From positions 29,826-93,825 of the forward strand of contig JAGYJW010000027.1 in the NCBI GenBank assembly GCA_018401435.1: a DNA stretch of 64,000 nucleotides, in the 5' to 3' direction. How positions within the stretch are numbered: position 1 is the stretch's first letter; every line of letters begins with the position of its first letter. Below are positions 43,655-53,066 of the stretch, in pieces. A model generated the notes under the pieces. That model searched no databases. It worked only from the letters and a program-made list of their open reading frames with translations, and had not been told where the DNA came from. Source of the DNA: Deltaproteobacteria bacterium (lineage in GTDB: Bacteria; Myxococcota_A; UBA796; UBA2385). The translations under genes were made by a program, and so were the position numbers.

Positions 43655-44760
43655 AGGCCCACCGCCACACCATTGAAGGTGCGCACGAAGCGACCGTCGG
43701 GAACGCCGATGACGACCTCTCTCACGCGGTTCTCGTTATAGGGCTGGGGCATGTAGATGGTGTCGGTGCGCCAGCCGCCGATGCCGCTGCCCCAGGCGAT
43801 GCCGTGGCCATACCAGCGCTCGCGGGTCTCCACCATATGCTCGTAGTTTCCATCGGGTGAGATGCGGTACAAGGCGCTGGTGAAGTAGTCGGGCACCCAG
43901 ACATTGCCGCAGGCGTCCACGCCGATGGCGTCCTGCCAGCCCCCGGGCAGCTCGACCCAGACCTCGGGGTCGGCGTTGGGGGTCAGCGTCTCATCCAATG
44001 GAACCGCGAGCAGCTGCCCCCAACCCACGGTGCCAATATAGAGGATGGTGCTGTCCAGGTTGAAGCCCAGGCTGTGGGCCCACCAGGAGTCGTCGGGGGG
44101 GCGGGTCACCAGGGTGGTGCGGGCGCCGGTCACAGGATCGACGCGGTGGACATTGCCGTCGGCGACGTAGAGGTTGCCGTCGGGCCCCAGGGTGATGCCG
44201 TAGACCCACTCAAAGCCCCGGGCCACGACCTCGCGGGCGCCCGAGGTGCTCACCTTGACCACGCTGGATTCTGAAGAATCGATCAGGTAGATGGTGCCAT
44301 CGGGGTGGCGGGCCATCTGCTCGACCCCGGGCAGGCCGGGCAACCAGACCTCGCTGTCACCGTCATAGGTGGCGCGCACCACGTTGTTGCGCCCATCCCA
44401 GCCCAGGATGTGGCCCTCGTCATCAAAGACCAGGCCGTGGTAGCCGCGGGCGTGTTCGATCACCTCATCGCCCTCGTTGAAGGCGGGCAAGGCCTCACAA
44501 TCGTAGTCGAAGCCGCCGTCGCCGCCATCGCCGTCGCCGCCGCCGTCGCCGTCGCCGTCGTCTTCGCCGCCCGTGTCGTCGGTGCCATCGGCCCCGTCGG
44601 CCCCGTCGGCGCCGTCTTCGCCATCGGTCAGCCCGCTGTCGACGGGGCTGCCCACATGGGGATCATCGCCGGCGTCCGCCACCACGGGGCTGCAGGAGGA
44701 GGCCACCAGCAGCGAGGTCAGGAGCAGGCCGGCGAAGACGAGGGGCTGGTGGGGGGGCAT
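43651..44760 (-). CDS. NHL/SMP-30-like beta-propeller lipoprotein
   Basis: A 369-residue lipoprotein (lipobox VASSC) with a long Asp-Gly tether (GEDGADGADGADGTDD then GDGDGGGDGDGGDGG). The remainder is a propeller with NHL/SMP-30-like strands: GYHGLVFDDEGHILGWDG, VEQMARHPDGTIYLIDS, VYGITLGPDGNLYVADGNVHRVDP and IGVDACGNVWVPDYFTS. It is first in an operon with the PEP-synthase-like lipoprotein. ATG 44760 gives a good signal peptide; the longer frame upstream does not. It is probably a surface binding or lactonase-like protein. Confidence 0.75.
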   Translation of the reverse strand: MPPHQPLVFAGLLLTSLLVASSCSPVVADAGDDPHVGSPVDSGLTDGEDGADGADGADGTDDTGGEDDGDGDGGGDGDGGDGGFDYDCEALPAFNEGDEVIEHARGYHGLVFDDEGHILGWDGRNNVVRATYDGDSEVWLPGLPGVEQMARHPDGTIYLIDSSESSVVKVSTSGAREVVARGFEWVYGITLGPDGNLYVADGNVHRVDPVTGARTTLVTRPPDDSWWAHSLGFNLDSTILYIGTVGWGQLLAVPLDETLTPNADPEVWVELPGGWQDAIGVDACGNVWVPDYFTSALYRISPDGNYEHMVETRERWYGHGIAWGSGIGGWRTDTIYMPQPYNENRVREVVIGVPDGRFVRTFNGVAVGL

Positions 44761-44839
44761 GGGGGCGGACCTCGATGGGATGAACCTGCCCACAGTAGCC
44801 CCACCGCGCCCCCTTCGTCATGGGCGATTTGCGCCCTTC

Positions 44840-45490
44840 TCAGCCGCCGTTGGGCGCGTCCCCGGCTGGGGCCTCGCCGTTGGCCAGCTGGGCGGCTTCT
44901 TCGGCCGCGCGGGCCTCTTCTTCGGCCTTCCTGGCGGCGGCGATGCGCTCTGCGGCGGCGGTCTCGGCCATGCCCTTCAGGTTTGCCAGCCCCTTCTCGT
45001 AGTCGGGGCCCAGCATCTCATCCATGTCGATGAAGACGGCCATCAACTTGGCGGGGAAGTCGGCCTGCTGCTCGTAACCCCAGGTCACCTTCACCTGGTC
45101 GCCGGCGGGCTCGAAGTGCAGGGTGGCGTCGGCCTCGGACTCGAAGGGGGTGATGAACTGCAGGTGGTGGCGAATCTCGGTGTCCGACATCGCCGTCAGC
45201 GTCATCTTGCCCGAGCCCACATCCTCGTTGCCCTTCCAGGAGTACCAGGCGTTCAGGCCGCTGCTGGGGTCGGAGAATTCGACCTTCTGGTTGGGGTCCA
45301 GACCCGACCAGGGGCTCCACTGCACGAATTTCTGGAAGTCGGTGGCGTAGGGCATGAGGTCGGCCGGGGTGGCCGCCACGGTGATGCTGCGGGACATCGT
45401 GATGAGGTCGGGCTTGGAGGCGGCGGCGCCAGCGACACCCAGCACGCCGAGGGCGATGACGCCGAGGACACCGAGCAGGATCTTCTTCAT
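44840..45490 (-). CDS. SRPBCC (polyketide cyclase-like) membrane-anchored protein
   Basis: A 216-residue protein with one N-terminal hydrophobic helix (KKILLGVLGVIALGVLGVAG) followed by a START-like SRPBCC domain: SRSITVAATPADLMPYATDFQKFVQWSPWS, then GSGKMTLTAMSDTEIRHHLQFITPF and VTWGYEQQADFPAKLMAVFIDMDEMLG. The C-terminal 40 residues are a charged Ala/Glu helix (AAAERIAAARKAEEEARAAEEAAQ). The anchor places the lipid-binding-type pocket outside the cytoplasm. GGAGC precedes the ATG. Lipid or small-ligand binding is the family role; the ligand is unknown. Confidence 0.78.
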   Translation of the reverse strand: MKKILLGVLGVIALGVLGVAGAAASKPDLITMSRSITVAATPADLMPYATDFQKFVQWSPWSGLDPNQKVEFSDPSSGLNAWYSWKGNEDVGSGKMTLTAMSDTEIRHHLQFITPFESEADATLHFEPAGDQVKVTWGYEQQADFPAKLMAVFIDMDEMLGPDYEKGLANLKGMAETAAAERIAAARKAEEEARAAEEAAQLANGEAPAGDAPNGG

Positions 45491-45590
45491 GGGGAGCTCC
45501 GGTTGAGCGGGGGTTGGCAGCTGAGCCCACCACCATATCACCCTCGCCAGGGCGTGGTGCGGTCGCTTTATGTCCGTCGGAGGCCACCAA

Positions 45591-47915
45591 TCAGCGGGCG
45601 GCGGCCTGGGCCCGGGCGCCATCGGCCTGCTGCTGGGTGGCGATGGCCCGCAGCACGGCCTCGGGGGTGGCGGGCAGGGCGAGGTCCACCGGCATGCCTC
45701 CCGGACCGAAGCGAGCGATGGCTGCACGCAGGGCGCTCACCACCGAGATCGCAAGGATGAAGGGCGGCTCTCCCACGGCCTTGCTGCCGCCCACCACCCG
45801 GCTGTTGGGGGCGCCTTGCAGCAGCGCGACCCGGAAGTCCAAGGGCACATCGCCAGCGGCGGGGATCTTGTAGGTGGAGGGGCCATGGGTGAGCAGGCGG
45901 CCCGCCCCGTCTCGGCGCAGCTCTTCGGTGCTGAGCCAACCCAAGCCCTGCACAAAGGCGCCTTCGACCTGGCCCCGGTCGATGGTGGGCACCAGGGAAT
46001 TGCCCACATCGTGCAGGATGTCCACCCGACGCAGCCGGTATTCTCCGGTGAGGGCGCTCACCTCCACCTCGCTCAGCGCGGCGCCATAGGCGAAGTAGAA
46101 GAAGGGGGTGCCGCGGCCGGCCTCGCGGTCATAGGCCACGCCCGGGGTGGCATAGGCGCCCGCTGCCAGCAGCGATACGCGGCGCTCGTCGCAGGCGGCG
46201 GCGACCTCGGCGAAGGGCAGGCCCTGGCCCTGCCGGGTGCGAATGCGCCCCCCCTGAAAGACCAGGGCCTGGGTGGCGACCCCACCCAACAGCTCGGCCG
46301 CCACGGCGGCCATGCGCTCGCGCAGCTCCGAACAGGCCGCCAGCACGGCCGCCCCGTTGAGGTCGGTGCCCGATGACGCAGCGGTGGCCGATGTATTGGG
46401 CACCTTGTCGGTGCGGGTGGGCATCACGCGCACCGATTCGACGCCTACGCCCAGGGCGTCGGCTGCCAGCGCCCGAATCTTGGTTTGCAGGCCCTGCCCC
46501 ATCTCGGTGCCGCCGTGGTTCACCTGCACCGACCCGTCCTGGTAGATGAGGACCAGGGCGCCCGCCTTGTTCAGGGGGCTGTGGGTGAAGGAGATGCCGA
46601 ACTTCACCGGCTGCAGGGCCAGGGCCCGGCGGGCATAGCGGGCCTGGTCGTTGAACTCCGCGATCTCGGTGAAGCGGCTCTCGTAGTCCGCGCTCTCGAG
46701 CAGCTCTGGAACAAGCCGGTCCAGACGGTTCTCGCTGAGCACCTGCCCATAGGGGGTGCGGTCCCGGGGGGCCGGCCCATAGAGGTTGAGCCGGCGCAGG
46801 ACGGTGGGGTCGCGGTCGGTGATCTCGGCCAGCTGGTTCAGGGCGTCTTCTATCACCAGCACGCCCTGGGGGCCGCCAAAGCCCCGGAAGGCCGTGTTGC
46901 TGGGCAGGTGGGTGGCGCAGACACGACCCACCACGCGCACGGCGGGCAGGTGGTAGGCGTTGTCGATGTGGAAGAGGGCACGATCCATCACCGGACCCGA
47001 CAGGTCGAGGGACCAGCCCCCGTCGCTCCACAGCTCGGCGTCCAGGGCGAGGATGCGCCCCTGGGCGTCAAAGGCGGCGCGGTAGCGGCTCAGGAAGGGG
47101 TGGCGGCCGCCGGTGGAGGTCATGTCCTGGTGACGGTGCAATACGCAGCGGCAGGGCCGGCCGGTCACCCGGGCGCCCAGGGCCGCATAGGCCGCAAAGG
47201 GGCTGGCCTGGCTCTCTTTGCCGCCAAAGCCGCCGCCCAGCCGCGGCACCTCGCAGAGCACCTTGTGTTCGGGCACACCCAAGACATGGGCCACCGTGCG
47301 TTGGATCTCGGTGGGGTGCTGGGTGCTGGACAGGATGCGCCAGCTGCCGTCTTCTTCGGGCAGGGCCAGGGCGGCCTGGGTCTCCAGGTAGAAGTGGTCC
47401 TGGCCGGGGCTGCGCACCTCGCCTTCGATCACGTCGGCGGCGGCGGCAAAGGCGGCGTCGATATCCCCGCGCGCGATGCGGTGGGGGCTGGTGTGGAAGC
47501 GGCCCGCCGCGATGGCCTCGTCGATGGTGAGAATGGGCGTCTCTGCAGTAAACTCAAGCACGATGGCCGCGGCCGCCGCCCGGGCGCCTTCTTCGTCTTC
47601 GGCCACCACCAGGGCCACGGTCTGGCCCACGCAACAGACCCGTCCCTCGGCCAGAAGCGGCTCGTCGTGCAGGATCGGCCCCCAGCTGCGGGCCGCCGGC
47701 AGATCCTCGGCGAAGATCACCGCATGAACGCCGGGCAGGGCGCGCGCGGCGCTGGCGTCGCGTCGAACCAGGGCCCCGCAGGCGACGGGCGAGGGCACCG
47801 GCCATACCACCAGGGTGCCCGGCGGGCCGGGATCGTCGGCGATGTAGCGGGCGCGCCCCGTCACATGCAGGTGGGCGCTCTCGTGGGGGCCGGGCTGGTG
47901 CAAGGGGCTGCTCAT
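45591..47915 (-). CDS. xdhB: Xanthine dehydrogenase molybdenum subunit
   Basis: A 774-residue molybdopterin-binding subunit. It shows GGGFGGKE (cofactor site), FRGFGGPQG with the substrate Arg seen in true xanthine dehydrogenases, NHGGTEMGQGL and VGEPPF carrying the catalytic Glu. It oxidises hypoxanthine and xanthine to urate, passing electrons to the iron-sulfur/FAD subunit. ATG 47915 overlaps the stop of that gene by four bases. A long N-terminal extension of the open frame is shadow. No xdhC-type maturation gene is adjacent, so cofactor sulfuration must be encoded elsewhere. Confidence 0.92.
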   Translation of the reverse strand: MSSPLHQPGPHESAHLHVTGRARYIADDPGPPGTLVVWPVPSPVACGALVRRDASAARALPGVHAVIFAEDLPAARSWGPILHDEPLLAEGRVCCVGQTVALVVAEDEEGARAAAAAIVLEFTAETPILTIDEAIAAGRFHTSPHRIARGDIDAAFAAAADVIEGEVRSPGQDHFYLETQAALALPEEDGSWRILSSTQHPTEIQRTVAHVLGVPEHKVLCEVPRLGGGFGGKESQASPFAAYAALGARVTGRPCRCVLHRHQDMTSTGGRHPFLSRYRAAFDAQGRILALDAELWSDGGWSLDLSGPVMDRALFHIDNAYHLPAVRVVGRVCATHLPSNTAFRGFGGPQGVLVIEDALNQLAEITDRDPTVLRRLNLYGPAPRDRTPYGQVLSENRLDRLVPELLESADYESRFTEIAEFNDQARYARRALALQPVKFGISFTHSPLNKAGALVLIYQDGSVQVNHGGTEMGQGLQTKIRALAADALGVGVESVRVMPTRTDKVPNTSATAASSGTDLNGAAVLAACSELRERMAAVAAELLGGVATQALVFQGGRIRTRQGQGLPFAEVAAACDERRVSLLAAGAYATPGVAYDREAGRGTPFFYFAYGAALSEVEVSALTGEYRLRRVDILHDVGNSLVPTIDRGQVEGAFVQGLGWLSTEELRRDGAGRLLTHGPSTYKIPAAGDVPLDFRVALLQGAPNSRVVGGSKAVGEPPFILAISVVSALRAAIARFGPGGMPVDLALPATPEAVLRAIATQQQADGARAQAAAR

Positions 47916-49363
47916 GCGGACTCTCCAGGCAGCACGGTGGCGGTGGGGCGCTGGGGCAAGGTGGGGCTGCTGCCGCCGGTGCACTCCTCGAAGAAGCCCC
48001 GCAACAGGTTGGTGGCCACGGTGTTGCGGAACCAGGCCGACGCGCGCTGATCGTCCATGGGCGTGAAGTCGCGCAACAGCGCCACGCAGGCGCTCTGCAC
48101 GGCGCCGGCATCCCAGGGCTGGCCCAGCAGGGCGGCCTCGGCGTGGCGGGCGCGGGCGGGGGTGGCCGCCATGCCGCCATAGGCCAGGCGCACCTTGCGG
48201 CAGCGCCCGGCCTTGTCCGTGAGCACCAGAAAGGCTGCAGACACGGCGCTGATGTCCAACTCGCGCCGCTTGCTGACCTTGTAGCTGGACACCCAGGCGT
48301 CGTCGGGCGGGCGGGGAATCTCCAGGCGGGCGAGGATCTCGCCCGAACGCAAGGCGGTCTGCCGGTAGCCGGTGAAGAAGTCGGCCATGGGCACCCGGCG
48401 GTCGCCGGCCCGAGATCGCAGCACGGCCTCGGCGTCCAAGGCCAGCATCACCGGAGCGAGATCGCCGATGGGCGAAGCGTTGCACAGGTTACCGCCCACT
48501 GTGGCCCGGTTCTTGATCTGCCGCGAGCCAAAGAAGCGCAGCATGCGGGTGAGGGCGGGCAGCAGGGTCTCGCAGGCGCGCTCGAGATCGGCCAGCAGCA
48601 TGCCAGCGCCCACCACCACCCGGCCTTCGGTCACCCGCAGCTCCCGCATCCCCGGCAGGGCGCCCAGGTCCACCAGCCGGTCGAAGCGGGCGTGGCGCTG
48701 GGTGACGTCCAGGCCCAGATCGGTGGCCCCGCCCAGAATGCGCGCGGGGCCCTCATCCAGAATATCCCACAGGGCCTCGGCCGAGGTAGGGCGATCAAAG
48801 CGGGCCCCCTCGGCCTGCACCCGAAGCGGGGCGGCTTTGGGGGCGGGCTGCTCGAGGCTGGCTTGAAAGCGGTCTTTGGGGAGGCTGCCGGCCACCGCGT
48901 CCAGGGCCTCGCGGATGGGCCGGTAGCCGGTGCAGCGGCAGAGGTTGCCGCAAATCTGGTCGTCCTTCTTCCACCGGCAGTCCAGATCCCTCCGGTAGCT
49001 GGCTTCAAAGAGGCTCATCACGAAGCCCGGCGTGCAATAGCCGCACTGGCTGCCCAGGGCCTCCACCAGGGCCTGCTGGGCGGGGTGCAGCTGGTCGCCA
49101 ACGGCCAGTCCCTCGACGGTGACAACGTCCTGGTCGGCCACCTGGGGCAGCAGCAGGATGCAGGAGCAGACCGCCCGCCAGGTGGGGCCGCCCGGGGCGC
49201 CGCGGTCGAGCAGGGCCACCGTGCAGGCGCCACAGTCGCCCTCGGCGCAGCCCTCCTTGCTGCCGGTCAAGCCCTGGCTGCGCAGCCAGTCCAACAGGGT
49301 GGTGGTGGGGGCCAGATCCCCCACGCTGCGGGGCGTGCCATTGAGGCGGAGCTGGAAGGCCAT
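47912..49363 (-). CDS. xdhA: Xanthine dehydrogenase FeS/FAD subunit
   Basis: A 483-residue subunit. The N-terminal plant-type [2Fe-2S] ligands are in GCAEGDCGACTVALL, the second cluster in CGYCTPGFVMS and CGNLCRCTGYRPI, and the FAD domain follows with ILGGATDLGLDV, NRATVGGNLCNASPIGDLAP and a C-terminal CO-dehydrogenase flavin-like region. Order and length match the bacterial XdhA type with fused iron-sulfur and FAD domains. It transfers electrons from the molybdenum subunit to NAD. ATG 49363 precedes the conserved start (FQLRLNGTPR), and the Arg-rich frame upstream is shadow. Confidence 0.92.
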   Translation of the reverse strand: MAFQLRLNGTPRSVGDLAPTTTLLDWLRSQGLTGSKEGCAEGDCGACTVALLDRGAPGGPTWRAVCSCILLLPQVADQDVVTVEGLAVGDQLHPAQQALVEALGSQCGYCTPGFVMSLFEASYRRDLDCRWKKDDQICGNLCRCTGYRPIREALDAVAGSLPKDRFQASLEQPAPKAAPLRVQAEGARFDRPTSAEALWDILDEGPARILGGATDLGLDVTQRHARFDRLVDLGALPGMRELRVTEGRVVVGAGMLLADLERACETLLPALTRMLRFFGSRQIKNRATVGGNLCNASPIGDLAPVMLALDAEAVLRSRAGDRRVPMADFFTGYRQTALRSGEILARLEIPRPPDDAWVSSYKVSKRRELDISAVSAAFLVLTDKAGRCRKVRLAYGGMAATPARARHAEAALLGQPWDAGAVQSACVALLRDFTPMDDQRASAWFRNTVATNLLRGFFEECTGGSSPTLPQRPTATVLPGESA

Positions 49364-49446
49364 GACAGGTCCTGGGATCGGGGGCCAAAGCGGGGGCCCG
49401 GACGCGCAGGGTAGCGCAGGGGGCCGCGCGCCGGGGTGGCCGGGCC

Positions 49447-51753
49447 TCAGTCGCAGAGGCCCGATCGGTCGAGATCGGCGTCGTTGTCGTCTTCGTCGCA
49501 CTCCTTGGCCGCCCCCCAGTCGGTGCTGCCGGCCGATAGCGCGGGGTCGTCCACCCGGGCGAAGATGCGGTCGTAGCTGGACCAGTCGGTGAGGGTGAAG
49601 GCCACCGGCGCGCTGCGTTGCCCCGGGCCCACCGAGGCCGTCAGGACGGCGCTGTCCAGGCGGGTCTGAATGCTGCCGGTCTGCCCATAGAGCCCGATCT
49701 GCAAGCCGGCCGCCGCGGTGATGTAGGCGCCGGTATTCTCGACCTGCACCCAGACCTCGACCGCCTCGCCGCAGTCCTCCTGGCAGACCTCCACCACCGG
49801 GCGCAGATTTGCGGCGGCCAGGGCGCCAAAGCGGCCCGGCGCCTGCACCCGGAAGGAGTTGTAGTCCGCGCTTGTATAGGGTGCGTAGTTGGGTGCAGCG
49901 TAGCCCACGTCGAAGCTGTCGCTTGCGTTGGTGATGCTATAGGCGTGCTGGTTCCAGACCGTGCGGGCAGACACCCAGTCGTCGTCGGCCGCCCCCAGCG
50001 CATAGAGGCCGTATTCGCCCATATGATCCGGCCGGGGCGAGTTCACGACCAGGATCTCCGCCTTGCCGTCCCCGTCGAGATCCGCGACGATGGGGTACTC
50101 GTGGATGGTCCAGGACTTGTGGTTGTCGTCCTGCAGCACCGTCTGGATGCGCTCCCAGGGCATCAGGCTGGCGCTGGCGTCCACCTGCCAGACATAGACG
50201 GCGTCCTCGTCGGAAAAGACCACCTCGTCCGTACCATCGCCATTGAAGTCAAAGACGGTGGACCCGGTCGAGGCGCTGGACCAGTCGCGGGTCTGGGTGA
50301 TTGCATAGAGGGAGAGCCCGCTGCTGTCCACGTCGAAGATGCTGAACCAGCAGGCCCCCGATACGCCGATCTCGCGGCTGCCATCGCCGTTGAAGTCGGC
50401 GATGGTGGGCTGTCCGCCGAAGCTCTTGCGGCTGGTATCGCAGTCGGGGTGGGCGGGCAGGGACCCGGCCCAGTCGCCGTCGTAGGGGTCATTGGGCAGC
50501 TGCTCCACCTCGATGCAGCGGGCCAGGCCGTAGGGGTCGGCGTCCGGCGTGCCCCGGTACAGGCTGACGAATTGGTTGCCCGTCAGCACGATCTCGGGCT
50601 CGCCGGCCCTATCTCCGGGGAAGCGCGCGAGGTCGGCCACCGCCGGGTAGCCATCGGTGGCCGGCACCCAGGTGCTGCCCTCGTAGCGGCCCAGGGCGCA
50701 CCAGGTGGATCCGGTGCTGCTGTAGACGGTGGAGCCCGCGACCACCTCCATCAGCAGGCCGTCGCCGTCCATATCGTGGGCGAAGCTGTGGTAGCCGCTA
50801 TTCCAGTAGCCCGAGCTGCCCAGGGACCAGGCGTTGGCCCAGCCGCGGCCGCCGGCCCCCTCCCACACGCGGCTCAGATCGTCGCCCCGGTAGACCGTGC
50901 GGCCGTAGATGGCCTCCACGTCCCCATCTCCGTCGAGATCTGCGAGAGCGGGCGCGTGGGCGCTCTTCAGGGAGGTGGAATAGCGACACCACAGCTCGGC
51001 CTCGCCCACCGCCTGCAAAGTCAGCTGCCCGCCCAGGTCCACCTCGTAGACGCCGGGGTAGCACAGGCCCGAGCCCTGCCCGATCACGGTGGTGTAGATC
51101 TCGGTGAGCCCGTCCAGATCGCCGTCGGCCATGGCCAGGCCGGCAAAGAGGAAGGGGGCGTAGTCGTCGGTGCCGTTGCCATTGGTGAAGGACGCAAAGA
51201 GGATGCTGTCCCAAATATGGCTTCCATCGCCAGAAATAAGGCGCAGGGTGCTCCAGGGGTCGCCCGAGAACTCATCGCCCATGATCACCCCGATGTCGGG
51301 GCGGTCGTCGGCGTCCACGTCGCCATCCCCGTCGTCGTCGGTGGCCACAAAGACCGCCGGGGCCTGGAAGATGCCGGTGAAGCTGCTGCTGTCGGCGAAG
51401 GCATGGGCCGGCCAGACCACGCTGCTGTCGCTGGGGTCCACCAGGCTGTGGGCCATGCTCCACTCGACCCGGACCGAGAAGGGGCTGCCGGTGGGCTCGG
51501 GCACATATTCGCAGCCCGCTTCGGTGGCGACGCTGCCCGCCTCGGGCAGCTCATCGCACTGGGGCCCGCCATCGGTGCCATCGGTCCCGTCGACTCCGTC
51601 GCTGCCATCGGTGCCGTCGCTGCCATCGGTGCCGTCGCTGCCATCCGTGCCGTCGCGGCCGTCGCCTCCGGGGCCCACGGCCTTGCCCGGATCCTCGGTA
51701 TTGCAGGCCAGGAGCGCGAGCAGGAGCAGGGAGGTGGCAGTGCTGCGTGTCAT
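49447..51753 (-). CDS. Large FG-GAP/VCBS-repeat surface lipoprotein
   Basis: A 768-residue lipoprotein (lipobox LALLAC) with a collagen-like tether of Asp-Gly-Thr/Ser triplets (DGTDGSDGTDGSDGTDGSDG) after the anchor. The body holds repeated calcium-binding FG-GAP blocks (DDDGDGDVDADDRPDIGV, LADLDGDGDVEAIYG, IADFNGDGSREIGVSG, FDFNGDGTDEVVFSD, VADLDGDGKAEILVV), predicting a multi-blade propeller. The last 150 residues look like a CARDB-type beta domain (VEVWVQVENTGAYITAAAG). The protein is exported and probably calcium-stabilised. ATG 51753 is used; GTG 51762 is possible. A homologous protein runs off the right edge of the window. The role is probably adhesion or binding of extracellular polymer. 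Confidence 0.82.
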   Translation of the reverse strand: MTRSTATSLLLLALLACNTEDPGKAVGPGGDGRDGTDGSDGTDGSDGTDGSDGVDGTDGTDGGPQCDELPEAGSVATEAGCEYVPEPTGSPFSVRVEWSMAHSLVDPSDSSVVWPAHAFADSSSFTGIFQAPAVFVATDDDGDGDVDADDRPDIGVIMGDEFSGDPWSTLRLISGDGSHIWDSILFASFTNGNGTDDYAPFLFAGLAMADGDLDGLTEIYTTVIGQGSGLCYPGVYEVDLGGQLTLQAVGEAELWCRYSTSLKSAHAPALADLDGDGDVEAIYGRTVYRGDDLSRVWEGAGGRGWANAWSLGSSGYWNSGYHSFAHDMDGDGLLMEVVAGSTVYSSTGSTWCALGRYEGSTWVPATDGYPAVADLARFPGDRAGEPEIVLTGNQFVSLYRGTPDADPYGLARCIEVEQLPNDPYDGDWAGSLPAHPDCDTSRKSFGGQPTIADFNGDGSREIGVSGACWFSIFDVDSSGLSLYAITQTRDWSSASTGSTVFDFNGDGTDEVVFSDEDAVYVWQVDASASLMPWERIQTVLQDDNHKSWTIHEYPIVADLDGDGKAEILVVNSPRPDHMGEYGLYALGAADDDWVSARTVWNQHAYSITNASDSFDVGYAAPNYAPYTSADYNSFRVQAPGRFGALAAANLRPVVEVCQEDCGEAVEVWVQVENTGAYITAAAGLQIGLYGQTGSIQTRLDSAVLTASVGPGQRSAPVAFTLTDWSSYDRIFARVDDPALSAGSTDWGAAKECDEDDNDADLDRSGLCD

Positions 51754-51839
51754 CGGGGTCACCGGGGAAGGAGCAGGGGCCCCTAACGCCGGCCGCCCGC
51801 CGCAATAGGCGGGGGGGAGCCTCGCACCCGGATTGCCCC

Positions 51840-52331
51840 ATGCCTTTCACCTTGCGCGCCTGCGCCGCCGGCTGCCTGCTGGCCTCCGCCCTGGTCGCGC
51901 CAGCGGCCCATGCGGCCCCGCATCGGGCCAGCGTGCGCGCCGGGGTGGGCCTTCCCAACCTGCTGACCGGCCGCGCCGAAGTGCGCCTGACCGAGCCCCT
52001 CTACCTGGTGCTGGGCGGCGGCATGGGCCCCGGCGTGCCCGAGGCCGAGCTGGGGCTGTGGCTGCGGCCCGAGAGCTCCTGCTGGGGCTGTTCGGGCGCC
52101 AACGCCTTGTCCTTGGGCTTCGGTCTCAGCGCCTTCGCCTTCTTCGGCGCAGGCCTGGGCGAGGGCATGGCCGCCTTTGGCTTTGAGCCCACCTGGATGC
52201 ACCGCTTCGGCCAGGGGCCCTGGATGACCCTGGGGCCGCGGTTGGGCCTGGGCCTGGCCTTCTCCGCCCAGGGCGGCCGGCCCGAACCCGCCCTCGATCT
52301 CACCCTGGCGCAGCTGGGCCTGGCCTTCTGA
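51840..52331 (+). CDS. Exported hypothetical protein, possible small outer-membrane barrel
   Basis: A 163-residue protein with a clear signal peptide (CLLASALVAPAAHAA) and a glycine-rich mature region with alternating strands (SVRAGVGLPNLLTGRAEVRL, LSLGFGLSAFAFFGAG, LGPRLGLGLAFSAQGG) ending in aromatic Phe (LGLAF), as outer-membrane beta-barrel proteins do. One pair of cysteines (SCWGC) lies in a loop. I recognise no named family. It converges on the exported methyltransferase gene with a 10-base gap. Confidence 0.65.
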   Translation: MPFTLRACAAGCLLASALVAPAAHAAPHRASVRAGVGLPNLLTGRAEVRLTEPLYLVLGGGMGPGVPEAELGLWLRPESSCWGCSGANALSLGFGLSAFAFFGAGLGEGMAAFGFEPTWMHRFGQGPWMTLGPRLGLGLAFSAQGGRPEPALDLTLAQLGLAF

Positions 52332-52341
52332 GGGGCGCGGA

Positions 52342-52989
52342 TCAGGGGCGCTGCACCACCACCACGAATTGGTGGGGCAGCAGGTCCAGGGTCTGGAAGG
52401 GCAGCCAGCCCGCGGCGTCCAGCTCGGCCTGCACCGTGGCCAGGGGGATGCGGTGCTCGGGCGGCGGCCCCACCGGCAGCTCGCCCGCCTTGAAATCGAC
52501 CACCACCAGGCGCCCGCCCGCCCGGACGGCGTCCTTGAGCCGGGTGAAATAGGCCGTGCGGTCTGCGATGTGGTGGTAGGTGTCCACCAGCAGGACCAGG
52601 TCGACCTCTTGGGGGCGCAGGCCGGGATCGGTGGCGCTGCCCAGCCGGGCCTCCACCTGGGGGGTGCCCTCTTGCACCGCCCGGGCGGTCATGTGGGCGA
52701 CCATCGACGCTTCGATGTCGACGGCCACCACGCGGCCGCCAGGGCCGACCGCCGCAGCCAGGTGGGGGTTGAAATAGCCCGTTCCAGCACCAATATCGGC
52801 CACAGAGGCGCCCGGCGCCAGGCCCAGGGCTGCCACCAGCTCGGCGGGCTTCTGCCAGGCGTCCCGGGCCGGATCATCAAAGACGGCGCTCCAGTGCCGG
52901 GCGTCTTCAAAGCGGTGGGAGACGGTGGCGGGCTCGCCGCGATGGCAGGCGAGCGCGAAGGGAAGGGCGAGGAGGGCAGGGCGCAGCAT
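52342..52989 (-). CDS. Exported SAM-methyltransferase-like lipoprotein
   Basis: A 215-residue protein with a lipoprotein signal (LLALPFALAC) followed by a full class I methyltransferase fold: SVADIGAGTGYFNPHLAA (motif I), VVAVDIEASMVAHM, LVLLVDTYHHIADRT and RLVVVDFKAGEL. GGAG precedes the ATG. The SAM-binding residues look intact, which is odd for a periplasmic location, where SAM is not normally available. Secreted methyltransferase-like lipoproteins of this kind are known in other proteobacteria, with unsettled function. ATG 52989 agrees with the signal. Confidence 0.75.
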   Translation of the reverse strand: MLRPALLALPFALACHRGEPATVSHRFEDARHWSAVFDDPARDAWQKPAELVAALGLAPGASVADIGAGTGYFNPHLAAAVGPGGRVVAVDIEASMVAHMTARAVQEGTPQVEARLGSATDPGLRPQEVDLVLLVDTYHHIADRTAYFTRLKDAVRAGGRLVVVDFKAGELPVGPPPEHRIPLATVQAELDAAGWLPFQTLDLLPHQFVVVVQRP

Positions 52990-53066
52990 CGGAGACTCCG
53001 GGGTGCCCCCCCCTATCGCCGCATAAGGTTGGCCGGCGGCGGATCCCTCGGCTAAGCCTGCCCGCC

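Noticed and set aside
47916..48485. N-terminal extension of the xdhB frame
   Set aside because: The added residues overlap the xdhA coding region and are Arg/Pro-rich; xdhB starts at ATG 47915 with an ATGA overlap.
51560..51670. A repetitive Asp-Gly-Thr/Ser region considered as a DNA-level repeat element
   Set aside because: It is an in-frame protein tether following a lipobox; the repeat reflects codon repetition inside the lipoprotein gene.
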